Assembly: GCA_965279255.1 (NCBI GenBank)
Contig: OZ257146.1
Location: forward strand, 496,001 to 560,000
Direction of reading: 5' to 3'
Length of the DNA stretch: 64,000 nucleotides
Origin: CAMFLJ01 sp965279255
GTDB lineage: Bacteria; Actinomycetota; Acidimicrobiia; Acidimicrobiales; Acidimicrobilacustridaceae
Shown here: piece after piece, positions 1 to 8,140 of the stretch
How the letters are laid out: every line of letters starts with the position of its first letter
Numbering within the stretch: position 1 is the first letter of the stretch
Program-made: the position numbers and the translations under genes
The notes under the pieces: generated by a model
Seen by the model: only the letters and a program-made list of their open reading frames with translations
What the model was told of the DNA's origin: nothing
The model's database searches: none

Positions 1-669
1 GACGTCGACCGACGTCGTGCCGGGCCGCGAGCGCCCGGCGAGGGCCCGGCCGCCGACGGCAGCCACCACGCCGACCGCCCCGGCGGTGCCGGTCCAGGTG
101 AGGAAGGCCCGGCGGTCGGCCACGCCGCGACCGGGCTGAGGGATCGGTGCGGCGCCACCCGCGGTCGCGGCCGCCGCTGCCGGCAGCGCGGCGTCGTCGG
201 GGAGGCGCCGGAGGAGGAGCGACAGGGTCACGCTGCCGGCGACGGCCGCGCTCAGCGCGGCGAGCACGGTGACGGCGTCGTCGGCGAGCGGGTCGCGCAG
301 GCCGGCGACCATGCCGATCAGGGCGACGGCACCGAAGGCCACGGGGCCGACCCACGGACGGCGCCGCGCCGCCGGTCCGACCACGGCCCCGAGGGCGAGG
401 CACACCACGACGATGGTGGCGACCAGCACCGGCTTGTCGGCGGTGCCGAGGGAGTCGATGCCGGTGCGCACGAGGCTGCCGGGCGCCTGGTCGATGACCT
501 CGCCGCCGACCGACCCCACGAGGGACTGGCCGGGGTTGCCCGTGGCCGAGAGCAGCTCGCCGACCCCGAGGGCGACCCCGGCGGAGGCGACCCCCGCCAG
601 CCGGGCCAGGCCGCGCGAACCGGTCGGTCGGGCGATGGTGGTGACGGCCATGCGCCCATGCAACACCAT
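1..669 (-). CDS. Molybdopterin-dependent oxidoreductase (sulfite oxidase-like), N-terminal part
   Basis: Only the N-terminal ~220 residues lie in the window; the gene runs off the left edge. The translated part has three or four hydrophobic segments (around residues 20-40, 70-95, 100-120 and 130-145). A linker rich in Ala and Pro follows, then a DRRAFL motif leading into a Gly/Ala-rich hydrophobic stretch. This arrangement is typical of actinobacterial membrane-anchored sulfite-oxidase-type molybdoenzymes, which have a Tat-like DRR motif before the catalytic domain. The catalytic domain itself is not visible, so the enzyme class is inferred from the N-terminal architecture. The ATG at 669 is the furthest start in the frame; the ATG at 651 is equally possible. 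Neither has a clear ribosome binding site. The gene is divergent from the desaturase at 816. Confidence 0.6.
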   Translation of the reverse strand, partial: MVLHGRMAVTTIARPTGSRGLARLAGVASAGVALGVGELLSATGNPGQSLVGSVGGEVIDQAPGSLVRTGIDSLGTADKPVLVATIVVVCLALGAVVGPAARRRPWVGPVAFGAVALIGMVAGLRDPLADDAVTVLAALSAAVAGSVTLSLLLRRLPDDAALPAAAAATAGGAAPIPQPGRGVADRRAFLTWTGTAGAVGVVAAVGGRALAGRSRPGTTSVDV

Positions 670-729
670 GGCCCGGGCAATCCGTCGCTCGGGGTGCTGA
701 ACATTCGCGAAAGTGGTCGGCCCGATGCC

Positions 730-747
730 CTACCGACTGGTCGGTAG
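730..747. promoter_or_regulatory. TetR-type operator palindrome
   Basis: CTACCGACTGGTCGGTAG has two perfect 8-bp arms (CTACCGAC and GTCGGTAG) around a 2-bp centre. It lies between divergent genes, 61 bp before the oxidoreductase start and 68 bp before the desaturase start. The size and symmetry match TetR-family operators in Actinobacteria, many of which control lipid genes. No TetR gene is present in the window, so the regulator is unknown. Confidence 0.6.
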
Positions 748-815
748 GCTACCGTTCGACGGGTCATCGAACCGCCTCCGGGTGACCCTCCCTTCCCCCC
801 CGCCAGGACTGCTCA

Positions 816-1955
816 GTGCCCTACGCCCCCCAGCTCGCGGCGCCGTCCGACCTCGAGGTCGACGGCTCGGTCTCCACCCTCGCCCTCCCCAAGGTCACGT
901 CTCCCTACGACCGGGGCCCCGACGAGAAGGTCAACCGCAAGGCGTCCATCCCGTTCCTGCTGGTGCACCTGGCGGCGGTCGTCGGCCCTCTCGTGTTCGG
1001 GGTGACCACCAAGGCCATGATCGCCTTCGTCGTCATGGTCTGGGGCCGGGAGTGGTTCATCACCGCCGGCTACCACCGGTACTTCGCCCACCGGGCGTAC
1101 AAGACCAACCGGGCCTTCCAGCTCTTCCTCGCCGTCGGCGGCGCCAGCTGCGCCCAGAAGGGCCCGCTGTGGTGGGCCGGCAACCACCGCGAGCACCACC
1201 GCTACAGCGACACCGAGCTCGACATCCACTCGCCGTTGCGGGGCTTCTGGTGGAGCCACGTCGGCTGGATCCTCTGCGACAAGTACGACGAGATCCCGAT
1301 CGAGCGCATCCGCGACTTCGCCAAGTTCCCCGAGCTGCGGTGGGTCGACAAGTGGAACGGCCTGTTCCCGTGGATCGCCGCCATCGCCTGCTTCGCCTTC
1401 GCCGGCTGGTCGGGCCTGTTCTTCGGCTTCTTCCTCGGCACGGTCGTGCTCTGGCACAACACGTTCCTGGTGAACTCGCTCGCCCACGTCATGGGTCGCC
1501 GTCGCTACGTCACCGACGACACGAGCCGGAACTCGCTGCTGATCGCCATCACGACCCTCGGCGAGGGGTGGCACAACAACCACCACTACTACCAGGCGTC
1601 GGCTCGCAACGGCTTCTTCTGGTGGGAGATCGACGTCACCTACTACGTCCTCAAGGCCCTCAGCTGGGTCGGCCTCGTGCGTGACCTCAAGGTGCCCACG
1701 CCGGAGATCCTCGCCGCCAACCGCGTGGCCGACGGCAACTTCGACATCGGCACCTACAAGTCGCACTGGGCCCGGGCCCAGGCCGCGGTGGCCCACAGCC
1801 ACGCCGAGGTGGTCCAGCCCGACGGCGTCGTGCGGGCGATCGAGATCGAGAAGCTGGCGGTCGACGACGACCTGCACCGGGCGATGGCGTCGGCCGAGCA
1901 GCTCGCTCGCGTCACCCGACGCGCCAACAAGGACCTCGGCATCGTCGACGCCTGA
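816..1955 (+). CDS. Acyl-CoA/fatty-acid delta-9 desaturase
   Basis: A 379-residue integral-membrane di-iron desaturase that would introduce a cis double bond into a fatty acyl chain, adjusting membrane fluidity. All three histidine boxes are visible: HRYFAH at about residues 87-92, HREHH at 124-128 and HNNHH at 253-257. Paired hydrophobic segments flank them (about 45-78 and 183-215). The length fits the stearoyl-CoA-desaturase-like family. The C-terminal ~70 residues are hydrophilic and do not resemble a cytochrome b5 domain. The start is GTG 816. The TetR-type palindrome at 730-747 lies upstream and probably controls it. The physiological substrate (acyl-CoA, acyl-ACP or lipid-bound) cannot be told from sequence. 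Confidence 0.9.
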   Translation: MPYAPQLAAPSDLEVDGSVSTLALPKVTSPYDRGPDEKVNRKASIPFLLVHLAAVVGPLVFGVTTKAMIAFVVMVWGREWFITAGYHRYFAHRAYKTNRAFQLFLAVGGASCAQKGPLWWAGNHREHHRYSDTELDIHSPLRGFWWSHVGWILCDKYDEIPIERIRDFAKFPELRWVDKWNGLFPWIAAIACFAFAGWSGLFFGFFLGTVVLWHNTFLVNSLAHVMGRRRYVTDDTSRNSLLIAITTLGEGWHNNHHYYQASARNGFFWWEIDVTYYVLKALSWVGLVRDLKVPTPEILAANRVADGNFDIGTYKSHWARAQAAVAHSHAEVVQPDGVVRAIEIEKLAVDDDLHRAMASAEQLARVTRRANKDLGIVDA

Positions 1956-2013
1956 GGCCCGGCGGCCGAGCGCGCCGTCTGGTTTCCCGCCCGCCCGGGT
2001 ACGTTCGAGCTCG

Positions 2014-2670
2014 ATGGGAGTTCCCGCACGCGCGTCCGGAGTGCCCGACGCCCGCCGTCCCGACCGCTCGCCGAGTCGGACCGACCGGGCGGCTCGCACC
2101 GCGGCCGTCGCCCGGCGGCGTCTCGACCAGGGCATCGACGTGCTCGGCCGGCTGGTGCCGCTCTCGTTGCGGATCTCCCGCTTCGTCGGGTTCTACGTGG
2201 CCCTCGTCGGCGCCGCCTCGGCCACCATCGTCTCGGTCCTGCTGTGGCGGTACTGGCCGCAGTCCGTCTACGACGTGCTCGCCCACCTCATCGTGGCGGC
2301 GGCGCTGTTCGGCCCCGTCGCCGTGCTGTGGCTGTTCCACCGGGCCCTCGCCGAGGTCGTGCAGATCCCCGCCCGCCTGGTGGCGGTGCCCGACGTGGCC
2401 CGTGACCACGGTGGTGAGCTCGCCCGCCTCGTCCGCGATGCCCAGGTGCGCCGGGGCCGGATGCGGCTCACGTCGCTGCCCGGCGACCTCTGGCGCTCCG
2501 GGCGCCTGCTGCTGGCCGCCCACGACGACCTCCCCGGCTACGGCGCCGTGCTCACCCTGGTGAGCGTGCCGTTCCTGCTGACCTCGCTGGCCGCTGCATG
2601 CGTGGGCCTGGTGCTGATCGTCTCCGCCCCGGCCGTGCTCGCCGGCGGCATCCTCACCTCCGTCCTCTGA
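2014..2670 (+). CDS. Hypothetical membrane protein
   Basis: A 218-residue protein that I do not recognise. An Arg-rich N-terminus (about residues 1-45) is followed by two hydrophobic segments near residues 60-80 and 88-108. A polar central loop of about 60 residues comes next, then a hydrophobic C-terminal pair (about 168-215). The ATG at 2014 is preferred because TACGTT lies 8 bases before it, like the leaderless promoters elsewhere in the window. The frame is open further upstream, but that part overlaps the desaturase. A hairpin follows 6 bp after the stop codon. Function unknown. Confidence 0.6.
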   Translation: MGVPARASGVPDARRPDRSPSRTDRAARTAAVARRRLDQGIDVLGRLVPLSLRISRFVGFYVALVGAASATIVSVLLWRYWPQSVYDVLAHLIVAAALFGPVAVLWLFHRALAEVVQIPARLVAVPDVARDHGGELARLVRDAQVRRGRMRLTSLPGDLWRSGRLLLAAHDDLPGYGAVLTLVSVPFLLTSLAAACVGLVLIVSAPAVLAGGILTSVL

Positions 2671-2675
2671 CCCTC

Positions 2676-2714
2676 TGGCTCAGCACGTCACCTCTGGGGT
2701 GACGAACTGAGCCA
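2676..2714. repeat. Hairpin, degenerate member of the GTGGCTCG palindrome family
   Basis: The outer arms TGGCTCAG (2676-2683) and CTGAGCCA (2707-2714) enclose inner arms GTCACC (2687-2692) and GGTGAC (2698-2703). It lies 6 bp after the stop at 2670, between convergent genes, so it could act as a bidirectional terminator. There is no T-run. The ends TGGCTC and GAGCCA, and the GAACTGAGCCAC right side, resemble the 42-bp repeats at 14098, 30195 and 36801. Confidence 0.6.
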
Positions 2715-2791
2715 CAGGGCCCGAGCAGGCGCGGACGAGGGCGGGCCGGAGCCCGCCCTCGAGGTCGTGCCGGAACGAGCCGACGGTCGGT

Positions 2792-3772
2792 CTAGATGAC
2801 GCCGCGGTCGCGCAGGAGCTGCGGGCGGTGACGGGCGTTCACCAGGCGGACCGTGCCGGACTTGGAGCGCATCACGAGCGACTGGGTGGTGACCAGGTGC
2901 GGCTCGAAGTGCACGCCCTTGAGCAGCTCGCCGTCGGTGATGCCGGTGGCGGCGAAGAAGCAGTTGTCGCCGGCGACCAGGTCGTCGGCGCTGAGCACCT
3001 TGGTGAGGTCGTAGCCGGCGGCGAGGGCGGCATCGCGCTCCTCGTCGTTGCGGGGCCACAGGCGGCCCATCAGCTCGCCGCCCATGCACTTGAGTGCGGC
3101 GGCGGCGATGACGCCCTCGGGGGTGCCGCCGATGCCGAAGAGGATGTCGGCACCCGAGTCGGGCCAGGCGGTGGAGATGGCGCCGGCGACGTCGCCGTCG
3201 GGGATGAGACGGATGCGGGCCCCCGACTCGCGCACCTCGGCGATGAGGTCGTCGTGGCGGTCACGCTCGAGGATCACGACGGTGATGTCGGTGGTGTCGC
3301 TCTTCTTGGCGGCGGCGACGGCCCGGATGTTCTCGGTGGCCGACATCTCGACGCTGCAGACCCCGACCAGCGACGGGCCCACGGCGATCTTCTCCATGTA
3401 GACGCAGGGGCCCGGGTCGAACATGGTGCCCTGCTCGGAGAGGGCGATGACCGCCACCGCGTTGCCCCGGCCCTTGGCCGTGAGCGTGGTGCCGTCGACC
3501 GGGTCGACCGCGATGTCGACCGCCGGGGGGCTGCCGTCGCCGATGCGCTCGCCGTTGTAGAGCATCGGGGCTTCGTCCTTCTCGCCCTCGCCGATGATGA
3601 CCGTGCCGTCCATCTGCACCGATCCGAGCGCCAGGCGCATGGCATCGACGGCGGCGCCGTCGGCGCCTTCCTTGTCGCCCCGGCCCATCCACCGTGCGGC
3701 GGCCATGGCGGCGGCTTCGGTGACCCGGACGAGGTCGAGGGCGAGGTTGCGATCGAGGGGAGCGTCAGGCAT
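2792..3772 (-). CDS. glpX: Fructose-1,6-bisphosphatase class II
   Basis: A 326-residue GlpX-type phosphatase that converts fructose 1,6-bisphosphate to fructose 6-phosphate in gluconeogenesis. Visible signatures are IIGEGEKDEAPMLYNGE (about residues 59-75), which holds the metal-binding acidic cluster, the DPVDGTTL motif (about 91-98) of the inositol-phosphatase superfamily, and MGGELMGRLWPRNDEE near residue 230. Length and order match the actinobacterial GlpX family, which is the main FBPase in this phylum. ATG 3772 is preceded by TAACGT six bases upstream on the minus strand, which suggests a leaderless transcript. The gene is divergent from the J-domain gene and convergent with the membrane protein ending at 2670. 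Confidence 0.95.
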   Translation of the reverse strand: MPDAPLDRNLALDLVRVTEAAAMAAARWMGRGDKEGADGAAVDAMRLALGSVQMDGTVIIGEGEKDEAPMLYNGERIGDGSPPAVDIAVDPVDGTTLTAKGRGNAVAVIALSEQGTMFDPGPCVYMEKIAVGPSLVGVCSVEMSATENIRAVAAAKKSDTTDITVVILERDRHDDLIAEVRESGARIRLIPDGDVAGAISTAWPDSGADILFGIGGTPEGVIAAAALKCMGGELMGRLWPRNDEERDAALAAGYDLTKVLSADDLVAGDNCFFAATGITDGELLKGVHFEPHLVTTQSLVMRSKSGTVRLVNARHRPQLLRDRGVI

Positions 3773-3894
3773 GGCCCGACGTTAGTTCGCTCGGACCCTC
3801 CGGCAGAGCCGATCGGACCCCCACAGCCGATCGTCGTGGCTGATCGTCCCCGCCCGACTGATCGGCGGCGCCGGGCCGCCGGTACCCTCCACTC

Positions 3895-4623
3895 GTGGTC
3901 GTCTTGGCCGAGCTCCAGATCTTCTGCTCCCGCCCTCACGCGCCCACGCGGCGGGTGGCCCTCGGCGACGCCGACCTGCCCTGCGAGCCCGCTCCCGGGT
4001 TCGGCGGCATCCTCCTCGGAGGCATCGTGGCCGCCCACGTGGGCGCCATCGACCCCGACCTGATCCCCGACCTCCAGCACCTCACCCGCGAGCTCGAGGC
4101 CGGCCGGCGCGTCCCCCAGCCCCGCCTCCGCTACCGCCTCCAGGTCGACACCATCGGGCTCAACTCGGCACGCCATCGGCTGCTGGGGGAGGGCGAGCGC
4201 CTGGCGTTCGACTTCGACGCCCACGGCGCGCCTGCCCAGCACGTGCTCGGCGCGGTCTACGCCGCCGGCCGGCTCGACCCCATGACCCGGCGCCCGGTGA
4301 TGGCGACGATCCGGCGGGCGATCAACTGGTCGGGGCCGATCGGCGCGGAGCTGATCGCCAGCCTGAGCGGCATGCGGGCCGGTGCCATGCTCGGCCGATC
4401 CGCCCTCGAGAACCCCACGGCATGGGCCCTCGACCTGCTCGGCTTCGACGGCACCGAGGCCGCCCGACCCGCCCCCGGCTCCACGCCGCCGGCCAAGGAC
4501 GTGCTGCGCCGCTACCGCGAGATGCTGCGTGACGCCCACCCCGACCACGGGGCCGCCGCCGACGGTGCCGCCAAACGGATCGCGGAGCTCACCGAGGCGA
4601 GGCGTATCCTCACCGGCCGATGA
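3895..4623 (+). CDS. Protein with C-terminal J-domain
   Basis: A 242-residue protein. The last ~45 residues resemble a J-domain: a helix with RRYREMLRDAHPDHG carries the diagnostic HPD tripeptide (about residues 214-216), then KRIAELTEARRIL resembles helix III. J-domains stimulate the ATPase of a DnaK/Hsp70 partner. The N-terminal ~190 residues are not a DnaJ Gly/Phe or zinc-finger region and I do not recognise them. GTG 3895 is preceded by TACCCT six bases upstream, so it is likely leaderless. It overlaps the next gene by 4 bp (ATGA), so the two are probably translationally coupled. A chaperone co-factor role is inferred. Confidence 0.7.
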   Translation: MVVLAELQIFCSRPHAPTRRVALGDADLPCEPAPGFGGILLGGIVAAHVGAIDPDLIPDLQHLTRELEAGRRVPQPRLRYRLQVDTIGLNSARHRLLGEGERLAFDFDAHGAPAQHVLGAVYAAGRLDPMTRRPVMATIRRAINWSGPIGAELIASLSGMRAGAMLGRSALENPTAWALDLLGFDGTEAARPAPGSTPPAKDVLRRYREMLRDAHPDHGAAADGAAKRIAELTEARRILTGR

Positions 4624-5183
4624 CCTCTGCCGGCGCCCTGCTGCTGGCGCCGGGAGCCGGCGCCGACCGTGACCACCACACCCTCGTGGCCGTCGAGGAG
4701 GCGCTCGCGCCCCTGCCGGTCGGCCGCATGGACTTCCCGTACCGCAAGGCGGGCAAGAAGGCCCCCGACCGCGCCCCGGTGGCCATCGCGGCCGTGAACG
4801 AGGAGGCGGCGGCGCTCGTGGCCTCCGCCGGCGTCGCCCCCGGCTCGCTCGTGCTCGGTGGGCGCTCGTTCGGCGGCCGCATGTGCTCCATGGCGGTGGC
4901 CGAGGGCCTGCCCGCCGCCGGGCTCGTGCTGCTCAGCTACCCGCTCCACCCGCCGGGCAAGCCCGAGAAGCTCCGCATCGAGCACTTCGCCGCGCTCGAC
5001 CTGCCCTGCCTGTTCGTCAGCGGCATGAAGGACCCCTTCGGCTCGCCGGAGGAGCTCGAAGCGCACGCTGCGGCGATCCCCGGGCCCGTCACCCACGTGT
5101 GGCTGCCGGGCGGGCACGATCCCCGCAACGCCGACGACGCCATCGCCGAGGCGATCGGGGACTGGCTGACGACGCTGGGCTGA
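4620..5183 (+). CDS. Alpha/beta-fold hydrolase (KANL3/Tex30-like)
   Basis: A 187-residue small alpha/beta hydrolase. The nucleophile elbow is GGRSFGGR (Ser near residue 84, a G-x-S-x-G motif). A candidate acid is in SGMKDPFG (about residue 139) and the catalytic His in LPGGHD (about residue 163). The compact form without a lid, and the GGRSFGGR motif, match the KANL3/Tex30-like group of the dienelactone-hydrolase superfamily. The substrate is unknown. The ATG overlaps the stop of the J-domain gene (ATGA), which indicates an operon. A perfect 8-bp hairpin follows 17 bp after the stop. Confidence 0.8.
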   Translation: MTSAGALLLAPGAGADRDHHTLVAVEEALAPLPVGRMDFPYRKAGKKAPDRAPVAIAAVNEEAAALVASAGVAPGSLVLGGRSFGGRMCSMAVAEGLPAAGLVLLSYPLHPPGKPEKLRIEHFAALDLPCLFVSGMKDPFGSPEELEAHAAAIPGPVTHVWLPGGHDPRNADDAIAEAIGDWLTTLG

Positions 5184-5200
5184 CCGCGCCGGCTGGGGCC

Positions 5201-5220
5201 GCGGGCCCACGCGGGCCCGC
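5201..5220. terminator. Hairpin between convergent genes
   Basis: GCGGGCCC and GGGCCCGC are perfect 8-bp arms around a 4-base loop. It lies between the hydrolase stop (5183) and the transpeptidase stop (5226). It is a likely bidirectional terminator without a T-run. Confidence 0.55.
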
Positions 5221-5225
5221 CGAGG

Positions 5226-6017
5226 TCAGGCGATGATCTGCACGGGCACGCCGAGCGGCAGCATGCCGGCCAGCGTGGTGATGTCCTCGTTGCTCATGCG
5301 GATGCAGCCGTGGCTGACCTTGGACCCGAGCTTCTCGGGCTGGTTGGTGCCGTGCAGGCCGAGCTGCCCGGGACCGCCGTTGAAGGTCTGGAGCACCTCG
5401 GAGAACCCAGAGAGCCCGTAGGCGTACGGGCCGTAGACGCCGCTCGGGTTGGGGGTCTTCACCAACTCGGTCGTGTAGTAGAGCCCGCCGGGCGTCGGGG
5501 TGTTCTCTGACGCCTCGGCGATGACGGTGTCCATGATCGCCGTGTCGTCCTTGAAGACCTTGAGGTTGAACTCACCCAGCCGGACCTCGATGCGGTACGG
5601 GTTGGTGTCGAGCTTCACGTCGGCCCGCTTCACGTAGCCGGTCGAGCCGTTGGGCCGCACCGGCAGGTACACCTCGACGTAGTCGCAGTTCGTGTCCGGC
5701 GTGTCCTTGACCAGGAACAGGAGCGGCACGGCGGCGTTGGGGTCGTTGTTGATGAGGCGGGGGTTGGCCATCGTGCGGGAGGGCGCGGCCGCCGGGTCGG
5801 GTGCGTCGTAGATCGCCAGGTCGCCCTGGTTCACGGCCGTGGCCGTGAGGCTGTTGCCGGCGGGCAGCGTGGCGTCGCCGCACGGGAGGGTGGTGGGTGG
5901 GGGGAGGGTGGCCTTGACGGCCGGGAGGGTCACGTCGGTGACCGCGGACTTCGATCCGCCGCATGCGGCGACCGACAGGACGAGAACGGCGAGCGCCGCC
6001 AGCAACCACTTCCTCAT
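5226..6017 (-). CDS. L,D-transpeptidase lipoprotein (YkuD domain)
   Basis: A 263-residue exported enzyme expected to form 3-3 cross-links in peptidoglycan or to attach protein to it. The N-terminus (MRKWLLAALAVLVL, then a lipobox ending VAAC) predicts a lipoprotein with the lipidated Cys near residue 19. A variable, possibly SH3-like, region follows. The C-terminal YkuD domain carries the catalytic signature SHGCIRM, with His about 236 and nucleophile Cys about 238, preceded by GLHGT. The ATG at 6017 is 2 bp after the stop of the upstream MFS gene, so the two are co-transcribed and probably coupled. Only the last ~265 codons of the much longer open frame are this gene. Confidence 0.9.
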   Translation of the reverse strand: MRKWLLAALAVLVLSVAACGGSKSAVTDVTLPAVKATLPPPTTLPCGDATLPAGNSLTATAVNQGDLAIYDAPDPAAAPSRTMANPRLINNDPNAAVPLLFLVKDTPDTNCDYVEVYLPVRPNGSTGYVKRADVKLDTNPYRIEVRLGEFNLKVFKDDTAIMDTVIAEASENTPTPGGLYYTTELVKTPNPSGVYGPYAYGLSGFSEVLQTFNGGPGQLGLHGTNQPEKLGSKVSHGCIRMSNEDITTLAGMLPLGVPVQIIA

Positions 6018-6019
6018 GG

Positions 6020-7732
6020 TCAGAGGATGGTAGTGCCGCCACCCCCCGGCTCCTCGGGCGCGGGCGGGCGATCTTCCGGATTCAGGTCCTCGAGCTCGCG
6101 TCCGGCGGTCTCCGGGAAGAGGGTGAGCACGAGCACGACCAGGACGAGCGGCCCCACGGCGAGCACGGCCATCGCCGGCCCGAGGCCGCCCAGGCGGTCG
6201 GCCATCCACCCGGCCAGGAGCAGCCCGGTGCTCGAGCCGGCCACGCTCACCACCTGGAGCCCGCCGTTGGCCGCCCCCCGCTGACCGGTCGGGAACAGCT
6301 CGGGTCCGTAGACGGCGAGGGCGGGCACGGCGAGGGCGCCGATGACCGACGCCATCAGGGAGGCCATCCACAGCGGCCAGCCCCACGCCAGGTACGACAC
6401 GACGGTGAACCCGACCCCGCCGATCACCCCGATCGCCCCGATCACCCGGCGGCCGTGGCGGTCGGCGAGCTTGCCGCCGGCCACGATGCCGATGCCGGCC
6501 GGGGTGTTGGTGACCAGGACGAACACGGCGATGAGGGCACCGGAGAACCCCCGCTCGGTGCGGAGGAACTCGTTGAGGAACTGGGCGGCGGGAGCCAGGA
6601 ACAACGACCACAGGAAGCCCGAGCAGGCGAGCAGCACGAAGCGCCGCCAGTCGAAGTGCCGGGGGAGGAGCCGCCGGCGGGTGGCGGTGGCCGTCTGGGC
6701 GGCGGGCTCGTCGTCGATCTCCTCGTAGGTGGCGTCGACGATGTCGGGCACGTCGCGCACCACCCCCTCGGTGGAGAGGAGGAGCTTGCGGGCCGCGAAC
6801 CGGTGCGTCTCCGGGAGGCGGCGCCCGATGCGCCAGCACGGGTAGATCGCCAGCAGGGGCACCAGGAAGGCGATGCGCCAGGCCCCCGTCGCCATGTCGA
6901 CGTACACGAGGTTGGCGACGCACAGCCCCGCCCCCAGCCCGGCGGTCATGGTGAGCACCGACACCGAGAAGGCCCGGGCACCGGCCGGCATCTCCTCGAC
7001 CGCCATGATCGCCACGAGCAGGGCCACGACCGTCGACAACGCCCGGGAGAAGGTCTGGGCGACGCCCAGGAACACCATCCCCGGGGCGAGGGCCGCCACT
7101 CCGGTGAAGAGGCAGGCGCCGATCACCGAGGCGATCAGCACCGACCGGCGGCCCCGGCGGTCGGCGAACGACACGATCACGAGCGACAGGAGCACCCCGA
7201 CCCGCACCGACGCCAGCAGGGTGCCCTGGGCCCCGGTGCCGGCCCCGAAGTCCTCGGCCGCGTAGGTGAGCATCTGGGTGATGAGGGTGCCGAGGTAGCC
7301 GGCCACGGCGCCGATGAGGCACAGCAGCGAGAGCACGGTCGCGGCCCGGGCGTCGACCACGACCGACGGCGCCCACCAGGGCGCACCGGCATCGGGGTCG
7401 CGGGGCGGCCGGCGGAGGTGGCGGTTGAGGGCGAACCGGAACAGCACGCCCCACACGGGGACGGCGAGCCGGTAGTGCACCTCCTCGGTGACCTCGACCG
7501 CCGCGGCCGACGCCTCGCCCGTCGTCGGGGGCGCCGGAGTCACCGGGGTCAGGGTGACCGTGCGCTCCCAGAGGTGCACCGGCCCGGTGTCGAGGGCGAA
7601 CGCCGTCGTCGTGCCGTCGTCGTCGCTCGTGCCGGGGAGCTCGCGCACCACGTCGTGGCGGGGGCGCAGCCACCGCTCGACCTCGTCGGGCTCCACGACG
7701 TGGCGGGTGCGCACGACGGTCGCGGGCGACAT
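6020..7732 (-). CDS. MFS transporter with extra N-terminal domain
   Basis: A 570-residue protein. Residues ~150-560 form a 12-helix major-facilitator transporter with the typical loop motifs FADRRGRRSVL (loop 2-3) and LADRHGRRVIGAIG (loop 8-9), PETHRF after the sixth helix and FPETAGRELEDLNPE at the C-terminus. These features resemble the sugar/metabolite-porter branch. The N-terminal ~130 residues are soluble; they include a VHLWERTVTLTP strand and EEVHYRLAVPVWG, and somewhat resemble a START/SRPBCC-type domain. The ATG at 7732 is chosen because the frame upstream overlaps the divergent NfuA-like gene. The substrate is unknown. The gene ends 2 bp before the L,D-transpeptidase start, which suggests a cell-wall-related role, but this is only inference. 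Confidence 0.8.
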   Translation of the reverse strand: MSPATVVRTRHVVEPDEVERWLRPRHDVVRELPGTSDDDGTTTAFALDTGPVHLWERTVTLTPVTPAPPTTGEASAAAVEVTEEVHYRLAVPVWGVLFRFALNRHLRRPPRDPDAGAPWWAPSVVVDARAATVLSLLCLIGAVAGYLGTLITQMLTYAAEDFGAGTGAQGTLLASVRVGVLLSLVIVSFADRRGRRSVLIASVIGACLFTGVAALAPGMVFLGVAQTFSRALSTVVALLVAIMAVEEMPAGARAFSVSVLTMTAGLGAGLCVANLVYVDMATGAWRIAFLVPLLAIYPCWRIGRRLPETHRFAARKLLLSTEGVVRDVPDIVDATYEEIDDEPAAQTATATRRRLLPRHFDWRRFVLLACSGFLWSLFLAPAAQFLNEFLRTERGFSGALIAVFVLVTNTPAGIGIVAGGKLADRHGRRVIGAIGVIGGVGFTVVSYLAWGWPLWMASLMASVIGALAVPALAVYGPELFPTGQRGAANGGLQVVSVAGSSTGLLLAGWMADRLGGLGPAMAVLAVGPLVLVVLVLTLFPETAGRELEDLNPEDRPPAPEEPGGGGTTIL

Positions 7733-7826
7733 GGGGCCGAGTCTCCCACGGGCCGCGGACCACCCCGGATCGGCGGAGTGTCGGCGAAGTGTGGTGGAGC
7801 GGGGTCGGCTCCGTACACTGTCGTCC

Positions 7827-8093
7827 GTGCGAGAGCAGGTGGAACAGGTCATCGAGGTCATCCGCCCGGCGATCCAGGCCGACAACGGCGACGTGGTGCT
7901 CCACGACGTCGACGAGGCCACGGGGCTGGTCACCGTCGAGCTCATCGGCGCCTGCGTGTCGTGTCCCGCCTCGACCGTCACCCTCAAGGCCGGCCTCGAG
8001 CGCATCCTCAAGGACCGCGTCCCCGGGGTCACCGAGGTCATCGACGCCGGTGCGGCCAAGGCCGAGATCGGCGAGACGCCCGTCTCCCTCTAG
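7827..8093 (+). CDS. NifU C-terminal-domain (NfuA-like) iron-sulfur carrier
   Basis: An 88-residue single-domain Nfu protein that would carry or deliver Fe-S clusters to apo-proteins. The cluster-binding CxxC is visible as CVSC (Cys 43 and Cys 46) in the context GACVSCPAST, followed by the usual helix ending in VPGVTEVID. Length matches stand-alone Nfu domains. GTG 7827 is chosen over longer open-frame starts because TACACT lies 7 bases upstream and the upstream translation has no similarity to the family. It is 47 bp before meaB, which has its own leaderless-type promoter. Confidence 0.88.
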   Translation: MREQVEQVIEVIRPAIQADNGDVVLHDVDEATGLVTVELIGACVSCPASTVTLKAGLERILKDRVPGVTEVIDAGAAKAEIGETPVSL

Positions 8094-8140
8094 ACCGGCC
8101 GCAGCACCGTCCCGCGGTGGCGCTGCCCTAGCGTGTCGCC

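Noticed and set aside
5963..8131. 722-codon open frame on the plus strand
   Set aside because: It is antisense to the MFS transporter and shows only His/Gly/Glu-rich composition with no domain.
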